Assembly: GCA_030146285.1 (NCBI GenBank)
Contig: JASLBZ010000205.1
Span: 1 to 11,589, forward strand
Length of the DNA: 11,589 nt
Direction: 5' to 3'
Source of the DNA: Neisseriaceae bacterium
Lineage (GTDB): Bacteria > Pseudomonadota > Gammaproteobacteria > Burkholderiales > Neisseriaceae
Every line of letters starts with the position of its first letter. The first letter of the stretch is position 1. Below are positions 7,116-11,589 of this stretch, piece by piece. The notes under the pieces are model-generated. The model was not told the origin of the DNA. It was given only the letters and a program-made list of their open reading frames with translations, and made no database searches. A program made the translations under genes and the position numbers.

Positions 7116-7229
7116 ATGAAAAAAACGTCATTATTATTAAGCAGTGTTTGGCAACGATTGTCGCTGGCATTGACTTTGGTGGCTGTGATTTGGTGTTTGT
7201 TCTTTTGGGTTGTGAAACATGCCAATTAA
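7116..7229 (+). CDS. 37-aa single-pass membrane micro-protein, first ORF of the zinc operon
   Basis: An ATG at 7116 opens a 37-codon frame: two basic residues (MKKTS), then a hydrophobic, tryptophan-containing segment at about residues 14-33 (including LALTLVAVIWCLFFWVV), then a short tail KHAN. This predicts a single transmembrane helix or an uncleaved signal anchor. It lies between the Zur box and the ATPase gene, in the same direction, and its last 11 bases (7219-7229) overlap the ATPase start. The ATPase lacks a good Shine-Dalgarno, so translational coupling is plausible. The frame is closed upstream by TAG at 7104, so the ATG is the natural start. No Shine-Dalgarno precedes it; a 12-bp palindrome occupies that place. 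I do not recognise a family. It may be a real micro-protein or only a coupling leader. Confidence 0.5.
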   Translation: MKKTSLLLSSVWQRLSLALTLVAVIWCLFFWVVKHAN

Positions 7230-7950
7230 AATCGAGAACATCACCATCAGTTATCAAAAAAGACCGGCAGTTCACCATGTGTCGCATGAGTTTCGCGAGG
7301 GTGAATCTTGGGCGATTGTAGGCCCAAACGGTGCAGGTAAAAGTACTTTATTAAAAGCCATTATGCAGCTTTTGCCCAGCGATACCGGCTCGGTGATTTG
7401 GGAGGGGTTGTCTCGCTCAGACATTGCTTATTTGCCACAACAATCAGAGATAGACCGTGACCAACCCATGAGTGTTTTTGAGTTGGTGAGCATGGGACTT
7501 TGGTATGAATTGGGTTTTTTTGGTGGCATTAATCAAAAACAAAAACTCAGGGTTCAGTTTGCCTTAGACAAAGTGGGGTTGGCTGGTTTTTCTGAGCGCA
7601 TGATTAGCGAGTTGTCTAACGGCCAATTTCAACGGGTTTTATTCGCACGCATGTTGGTTCAGGATGCCAAGTTTTTACTCTTGGACGAGCCTTTTAATGC
7701 TGTTGATGCCACAACAACCGATGCTTTGTTGCAGGTATTGCACGATGCCATGGGTGAAGGAAAAACCGTAATTGCTGTTTTGCATGACATGGCACAGGTG
7801 AAGAACAATTTGCCCAATACATTGTTATTGGCAAAAGAAAAAATTTCAGCAGGCAAAAGTGAATTGGTGATTAATGAAGCCAATTTGCACGCGGCGCTTG
7901 TGAAGATGCAACCGACAATGATGGCCCAAGATTGGTGCCAAACCCCATAA
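7219..7950 (+). CDS. znuC: Zinc ABC transporter, ATP-binding protein (ZnuC/AztA-like)
   Basis: This is the cytoplasmic ATPase of a metal ABC importer; it powers uptake through the permease encoded next. The 243-aa single nucleotide-binding domain has Walker A GPNGAGKST (residues 35-43), a Q-loop in YLPQQ (71-75), the signature LSNGQ (132-136, Asn in place of the first signature Gly of LSGGQ), Walker B FLLLDE (152-157), a D-loop region FNAVDA, and the switch histidine H189 in VLHD. Order and content (ATPase, ABC-3 permease, cluster 9 binding protein) match Znu, Azt and Mnt systems, and the Zur box favours zinc. The ATG at 7219 gives the usual N-terminus but has no good Shine-Dalgarno; it overlaps the upstream micro-ORF by 11 bases. 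The symbol is given by function; aztA is an alternative name, and manganese transport (mntA) is less likely. Confidence 0.85.
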   Translation: MPIKIENITISYQKRPAVHHVSHEFREGESWAIVGPNGAGKSTLLKAIMQLLPSDTGSVIWEGLSRSDIAYLPQQSEIDRDQPMSVFELVSMGLWYELGFFGGINQKQKLRVQFALDKVGLAGFSERMISELSNGQFQRVLFARMLVQDAKFLLLDEPFNAVDATTTDALLQVLHDAMGEGKTVIAVLHDMAQVKNNLPNTLLLAKEKISAGKSELVINEANLHAALVKMQPTMMAQDWCQTP

Positions 7951-7960
7951 CGGATTAAAC

Positions 7961-8833
7961 ATGTTTTTGTACACTTTATTGATTGAACCTTTTGCTGACT
8001 TTGGCTTTATGCGTTTTGCTTTGGTTTCAACCATTTTTTTATCACTGAGTGCAGCGCCCATTGGCGTGTTTTTGGTGATGCGTCGCATGAGTTTAATGGG
8101 TGATGCTTTAAGCCATGCGATTTTACCCGGTGCTGCCGTTGGTTACATGATTGCTGGTCTCAGCATTCCGATGATGAGTCTTGGTGGTTTTATGGCAGGC
8201 ATTATCATGGCTGTATTGGCCGGTCTGGCCAGTCGTTTTACCAATTTAAAAGAAGACGCCAATTTTGCAGGCTTTTACTTGATGAGTTTGGCACTTGGTG
8301 TTTTGCTCATTAGCCGCTCAGGCAGCAACGTGGATTTACTGCATTTGTTGTTTGGGTCAGTATTGGCTGTGGACCAAGTCTCTTTGTTATTGATTGCCAT
8401 GGTTTCTAGCATTACTTTGATTTTACTGGCGTTAATGTATCGGCCTTTGATGCTAGAGAGCATTGATCCTATTTTTTTACGAGCGGTAAAAGGCAAGGGC
8501 AGTTTGTGGCATGTCTTGTTTATGATGTTGGTGGTGATTAATTTGGTTGCTGGTTTTCAAGCATTGGGAACATTAATGGCGGTGGGCTTGATGATGTTGC
8601 CTGCCATTAGTGCGAAGCTGTGGGCTAAGAGCATGGGCATGATTTTGTTGCTTTCTTGTTTGGTGGCATTGCTTTGCAGTTGGGGTGGTTTGGTGTTGTC
8701 ATTTTATGTGGAAGTACCTTCTGGCCCTGCAATTATTATTTTGTGCAGTCTGGTGTATTTGTTCTCTTTGGTATTTGGTTTACATGGTGGTGTGCTGGCA
8801 AAATATTTGCGCGGCAAACACCACAAAGCTTAA
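7961..8833 (+). CDS. znuB: Zinc ABC transporter, ABC-3 family membrane permease (ZnuB/AztB-like)
   Basis: This inner-membrane channel subunit passes the metal delivered by the binding protein. The 290-aa product is highly hydrophobic, with about seven to eight helices, and has the ABC-3 family motif GDALSHAILPG (residues 47-57), a conserved segment EDANFAGFYLMSLALGV in mid-protein, and QALGTLMAVGLMMLPA in the last third. The phrases APIGVFLVMRRMSLMGDA and GSNVDLLHLLFG recall AztB-type permeases more than E. coli ZnuB, from memory. It starts 10 bp after the ATPase stop, with a weak GGA 6 nt before the ATG, and is followed 17 bp later by the binding-protein gene, consistent with one operon. Metal choice is inferred from the Zur box and the His-rich partner. 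Confidence 0.87.
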   Translation: MFLYTLLIEPFADFGFMRFALVSTIFLSLSAAPIGVFLVMRRMSLMGDALSHAILPGAAVGYMIAGLSIPMMSLGGFMAGIIMAVLAGLASRFTNLKEDANFAGFYLMSLALGVLLISRSGSNVDLLHLLFGSVLAVDQVSLLLIAMVSSITLILLALMYRPLMLESIDPIFLRAVKGKGSLWHVLFMMLVVINLVAGFQALGTLMAVGLMMLPAISAKLWAKSMGMILLLSCLVALLCSWGGLVLSFYVEVPSGPAIIILCSLVYLFSLVFGLHGGVLAKYLRGKHHKA

Positions 8834-8850
8834 AACACTCTAAGGTATTG

Positions 8851-9750
8851 ATGATGAAAAAATGGTTATTGGCAGTGGGTTTGTTGTGCATGGCTAGTCT
8901 GGCGATGGCAGCACCGATTCAGGTTTTAAGCAGTTTTAGTATTTTAAGCGACATGACCCGACAAATTGGCGGCAATCGTGTGGTGGTCGACAGTTTGGTG
9001 GGGGTAAATCAAGATGCCCACAGTTACCAATTAACACCGACAGACATTAAAAAAATCCGTGCTTCTAAATTGGTTTTGTTAAATGGTTTGGGTTTTGAGT
9101 CTGCAGATGTGACCCGCGCCATTGAGCAAAGTAAAGTCAAAGCTGTGGTGGTGAGTACCGGAATAAAAACATTGGAGATGGAAGAGGAAGATGGGCATGA
9201 GCATGCAGGACATGACCATCATCATGACCAAGATCCACATGTTTGGAATGACCCATATTTGATGCAGATTTATTCGAAAAACATTGCCAATGCCTTAATA
9301 TCGGTTGATCCAGCTGGTAAAGCTTACTATGAGCAACGTTTAAAAGCTTACCAAAAAGAGTTAATGGCTTTGAATTTATGGACTGCCAAACAGTTTGCGA
9401 CCTTGCCACGCATGCAGCGAAAAGTATTAACCTCACATGATGCTTTTGCCTACATGGCCCATCGCTATGGCATTACTTTTATTGCACCACAAAGTGCCAG
9501 TGGCGACAGCGAAGCTTCAGCAAAAACCGTGGCCAATATTATCAAACAAGTGCGAGAGCAAAACATCAAAGCGGTGTTTATGGAAAATATCCAAGATGAG
9601 CGCTTAATGCAGCGCATTGGTAAAGAGGCCAATGTGAACATCAAAGGCAAGTTATATTCGGACGCACTGAGCAATAGCAATGAGCCGGCAAATACCTATA
9701 TTAATATGTACCGTTACAATGTAAATCAATTGCTTAAAGCCATGAAGTAA
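8851..9750 (+). CDS. znuA: Zinc ABC transporter, periplasmic substrate-binding protein with His-rich loop (ZnuA-like)
   Basis: This periplasmic cluster 9 (A-I) binding protein captures Zn2+ and hands it to the permease. From 8851 it is 299 aa, with a Sec signal peptide (residues 1-20, cleavage after AMA). C13 is not in a proper lipobox, so it is probably soluble. Expected metal ligands are H57 (DAHSYQ), H130 (DPHVWNDP), H196 (TSHDAFAY) and D271 (LYSDALS). Between the first two is an acidic, His-rich loop (about 111-127: EEEDGHEHAGHDHHHDQ), typical of zinc-specific members. The frame stays open back to 8656 inside the permease gene, but that extension destroys the signal peptide, so I place the start at 8851. 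AAGG lies at 8842-8845; the adjacent ATG at 8854 is equally possible. A terminator follows at once, closing the operon. Confidence 0.92.
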   Translation: MMKKWLLAVGLLCMASLAMAAPIQVLSSFSILSDMTRQIGGNRVVVDSLVGVNQDAHSYQLTPTDIKKIRASKLVLLNGLGFESADVTRAIEQSKVKAVVVSTGIKTLEMEEEDGHEHAGHDHHHDQDPHVWNDPYLMQIYSKNIANALISVDPAGKAYYEQRLKAYQKELMALNLWTAKQFATLPRMQRKVLTSHDAFAYMAHRYGITFIAPQSASGDSEASAKTVANIIKQVREQNIKAVFMENIQDERLMQRIGKEANVNIKGKLYSDALSNSNEPANTYINMYRYNVNQLLKAMK

Positions 9751-9751
9751 G

Positions 9752-9781
9752 AAAAAACCGCTGATCATCAGCGGTTTTTTT
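9752..9781. terminator. Bidirectional terminator between the zinc operon and glnD
   Basis: The arms AAAAAACCGCTGA (9752-9764) and TCAGCGGTTTTTT (9768-9780) flank a TCA loop. The T run on the plus strand ends the zinc operon, and the A run reads as a T run on the minus strand and can end glnD. The structure starts 2 bp after the binding-protein stop, and its right end overlaps the glnD stop codon (9780-9782). Confidence 0.92.
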
Positions 9782-11589
9782 AATCCCAGTTCAGGCTTTG
9801 TAACAATGCTTGTTTCAAAGACAATTGCATTTGTGTATTCAGTAATTCAGTCGAAGAGATTAAGAAACTGTCTTCTACGCGTTCATCCATGGTCGCAATT
9901 TTGGCATGATGCAGGTGAATATTAAAGTCAGACAAAACTTTGGCAATGTTGGCAAGCAAACCCAAGCGATTGTAGGTAATAATATTCAAGCTAAACTCAC
10001 CGTAGCTATTTTCTTCGATAAGCTCAATTCTCGTTGCCAAAGGCAGGTGTTTTAAACGGCGGCTTTTGGGCTTGGCAACAGAAGCCACGGCAAATTTTTC
10101 AGGCTGCTTGATAAAATCCAATAAAGTATCATTCAGCCGTTCAATCACTTCTTCTCCTTTGCCGTGCATCAGATAGTCAGGCACTTGTAAGGTAAACATG
10201 TCCAACACAAAGTCATGGTGACTGACAAAAGCGCGAGCAGCCAAAATATCCAATTGCTGGGAACTGAAGATATGGCACATTTTGGCAAAAAGCTGCATGG
10301 TATTGGGCATGAAAACCATGACTTGCAAAAACTGGCTGTGTGACAAAAATCGCATGGCAATGGCTGGGGCATTCATGTCTGCTGCAATGTGTTTTAAATG
10401 CCAAACCACATCGCGTTTTTCGTAACGAGAAAAATAAGCAGCACCAAGCTGGTTCATTACTTTTTGCTGAGATTGTTCGGATAAATTCATTTTTTGCATG
10501 GTCAATAAGGCAACGGCATGGCGCTTGCTCATCATGGATGACATGGAGTCGCCATCGCCACGCAAAGCTTGTAAGCTGCTTTGCAAAAGCTCATCAATCA
10601 AGCTGGCTTTCCAGTTATTCCAAATTTTGGGGTTGGTGCCTCGAATATCTGCAAGAGTCAGTAAATACAGTGCTGTTAAACGCTCTGGCGTTTGTACTCG
10701 CTCACAAAAAGCGGCGATTACAGCAGGGTCTTTGATATCTTCTTTTTGTGCGGTTTGGGAGAACAATAAATGCTCTTCGACCAAAAAACACAATAATTCA
10801 CTTTCATCCGCACTTAGAAAATGATCATTGGCAAAGTTTTTGGCATCAATAATGCCTTCGGTTGAATGGTTGCCTTGGCGACCTTTGGCGATGTCATGAA
10901 AAAAAGCAGCTAAATACAAAATGCAAGGATTTTCAAAGTGCTGCATGAAGTTCGATGCTGTGGGGAATTCATGGCTGTGGGCGTCAATGGCAAAGCGGCG
11001 CATATTGCGAACCACCATTAAGATATGCTCATCAACAGGATAGATGTGAAACAAATCGTGCTGCATGTGTCCAACAATTTTGCCAAAATTGGGCAGATAG
11101 CGGCCTAAAAGTCCATACAGATTTAGCTTTCGTAGGGTGTGGGTTAGGCCATCACCACGACGGAAAAAGCCAATAAAACGCTCACGGTTAATCGGGTTTT
11201 GGTAAAAATCATGGTCAATTTTTTGCCCAGCTTGCCACCAAGCACGCAGGGTTTTCGGTGCCAATTGGCGCATGTCATTGTGCTGGTTTAAAACTTCGAC
11301 AATCCGAAAGATTTGCTCCGGTTCTTGGTGGAAAAGCTTGAGGTTTTTACTGGCCAAATTGTTGCGAATTTGATAAAAATGCCCATCAATATCACGCATA
11401 AACCGAGGCCAAACGGAGTAAACGCGTTCTTTTAACATGGGCAGTAAAATAGCATTCATTTGTTTGACGTTTTTACTGGCTCGGTAAAAAATCTTCATCA
11501 GCTTTTCGCTTTTGATTTGCTGCTCATCATCGCTTAAGCCCAAAGCTTGCGCCACTTGCGTTTGAATATCAAACAGCAATCTGTTTTCG
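9780..11589 (-). CDS. glnD: [Protein-PII] uridylyltransferase / uridylyl-removing enzyme GlnD, C-terminal part (cut by window edge)
   Basis: GlnD senses glutamine and uridylylates or deuridylylates PII proteins (GlnB/GlnK), setting glutamine synthetase activity and nitrogen regulation. About 602 residues are visible; the frame is open to the window edge (first full codons E-N-R before LLFDIQTQ), so the start and the N-terminal nucleotidyltransferase domain lie outside. A full GlnD is about 850-900 aa. Visible parts in order are the linker region, with MQHDLFHIYPVDEH (about residues 175-188), then the HD domain for uridylyl removal, with FHDIAKG (encoded near 10885-10902), EEHLLFSQTA and TLADIRGT. 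Two C-terminal ACT domains that bind glutamine follow (about 420-470 and 530-580, the last with NRLGLLANIAKVLSDF). It converges on the zinc operon and has no visible functional link to it. An uptake-sequence-like 12-mer lies inside the gene. Confidence 0.95.
   Translation of the reverse strand, partial: ENRLLFDIQTQVAQALGLSDDEQQIKSEKLMKIFYRASKNVKQMNAILLPMLKERVYSVWPRFMRDIDGHFYQIRNNLASKNLKLFHQEPEQIFRIVEVLNQHNDMRQLAPKTLRAWWQAGQKIDHDFYQNPINRERFIGFFRRGDGLTHTLRKLNLYGLLGRYLPNFGKIVGHMQHDLFHIYPVDEHILMVVRNMRRFAIDAHSHEFPTASNFMQHFENPCILYLAAFFHDIAKGRQGNHSTEGIIDAKNFANDHFLSADESELLCFLVEEHLLFSQTAQKEDIKDPAVIAAFCERVQTPERLTALYLLTLADIRGTNPKIWNNWKASLIDELLQSSLQALRGDGDSMSSMMSKRHAVALLTMQKMNLSEQSQQKVMNQLGAAYFSRYEKRDVVWHLKHIAADMNAPAIAMRFLSHSQFLQVMVFMPNTMQLFAKMCHIFSSQQLDILAARAFVSHHDFVLDMFTLQVPDYLMHGKGEEVIERLNDTLLDFIKQPEKFAVASVAKPKSRRLKHLPLATRIELIEENSYGEFSLNIITYNRLGLLANIAKVLSDFNIHLHHAKIATMDERVEDSFLISSTELLNTQMQLSLKQALLQSLNWD
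10098..10109 (-). other. DNA uptake sequence-like 12-mer inside glnD
   Basis: Read on the minus strand this is AAGCAGCCTGAA, which matches the Kingella-type uptake sequence AGGCAGCCTGAA at 11 of 12 positions. The same core, CAGCCTGAA, makes up both arms of the aspA terminator. Uptake sequences mark DNA for uptake by type IV pili in Neisseriaceae. With so few copies in the window the assignment is tentative. Confidence 0.45.

Noticed and set aside
7082..7321. A 79-codon frame from TTG in a third frame across the micro-ORF and ATPase start.
   Set aside because: It starts with a rare codon, runs well into the ATPase gene in the wrong frame and has no family-like features; the ATPase frame is certain.
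8656..8850. N-terminal extension of the zinc-binding protein frame, back into the permease gene.
   Set aside because: It lies wholly or almost wholly within the permease coding sequence, would bury the clear Sec signal peptide that starts at 8851, and adds residues that no family member has.
9137..9436. A 99-codon minus-strand frame opposite the zinc-binding protein gene.
   Set aside because: It is a shadow of a confidently assigned gene, with odd composition and no signals of its own.
10340..10735. A 131-codon plus-strand frame opposite glnD.
   Set aside because: It is antisense to conserved GlnD sequence with HD-domain motifs and shows no family features.
1..11589. Search for CRISPR arrays, tRNA or rRNA genes, insertion sequences, phage genes and toxin-antitoxin pairs.
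   Set aside because: None was seen: no regularly spaced direct repeats, no tRNA-like or rRNA-like sequence noticed, no transposase motifs and no inverted terminal repeats with target duplications. The window looks like ordinary core chromosome with a metal-uptake block.

Overview
The window is an AT-rich chromosomal stretch from a Gram-negative bacterium, most likely a member of the Neisseriaceae (Betaproteobacteria) in the Kingella/Alysiella/Snodgrassella/Vitreoscilla range. The reasons are an outer-membrane TonB-dependent receptor, a putative Zur operator that fits the neisserial consensus at 14 of 15 positions, and copies of a motif close to the Kingella-type DNA uptake sequence, one of them an inverted pair inside a terminator. 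The family placement is an inference; no rRNA or species marker is present.

Layout from left to right: avtA (valine-pyruvate aminotransferase, +), a cytoplasmic class B DyP-type peroxidase (+), a 480-bp gene-free gap with several inverted repeats and a Rho-independent terminator (possible small RNA plus a structured aspA leader), and aspA (aspartate ammonia-lyase, +) with a strong terminator. Then come a Fur-box-preceded CirA-like siderophore receptor (+) with its own terminator, and a Zur-box-preceded operon (+) of a 37-codon membrane micro-ORF, an ABC ATPase, an ABC permease and a His-rich periplasmic metal-binding protein. The window closes with the C-terminal two thirds of glnD on the minus strand, convergent with the zinc operon across a shared bidirectional terminator and cut by the window edge.

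Functionally there are two themes. The metal block (4.6-9.8 kb) pairs an iron-type outer-membrane receptor with a high-affinity Zn2+ ABC importer, each apparently under its own metalloregulator. The other genes are core nitrogen and amino-acid metabolism (avtA, aspA, glnD) plus a haem peroxidase. I found no phage, IS element, CRISPR array, toxin-antitoxin or defence genes. The most interesting parts are non-coding or very small: the micro-ORF overlapping the ATPase start, the structured gap before aspA, and the metal-responsive operators.
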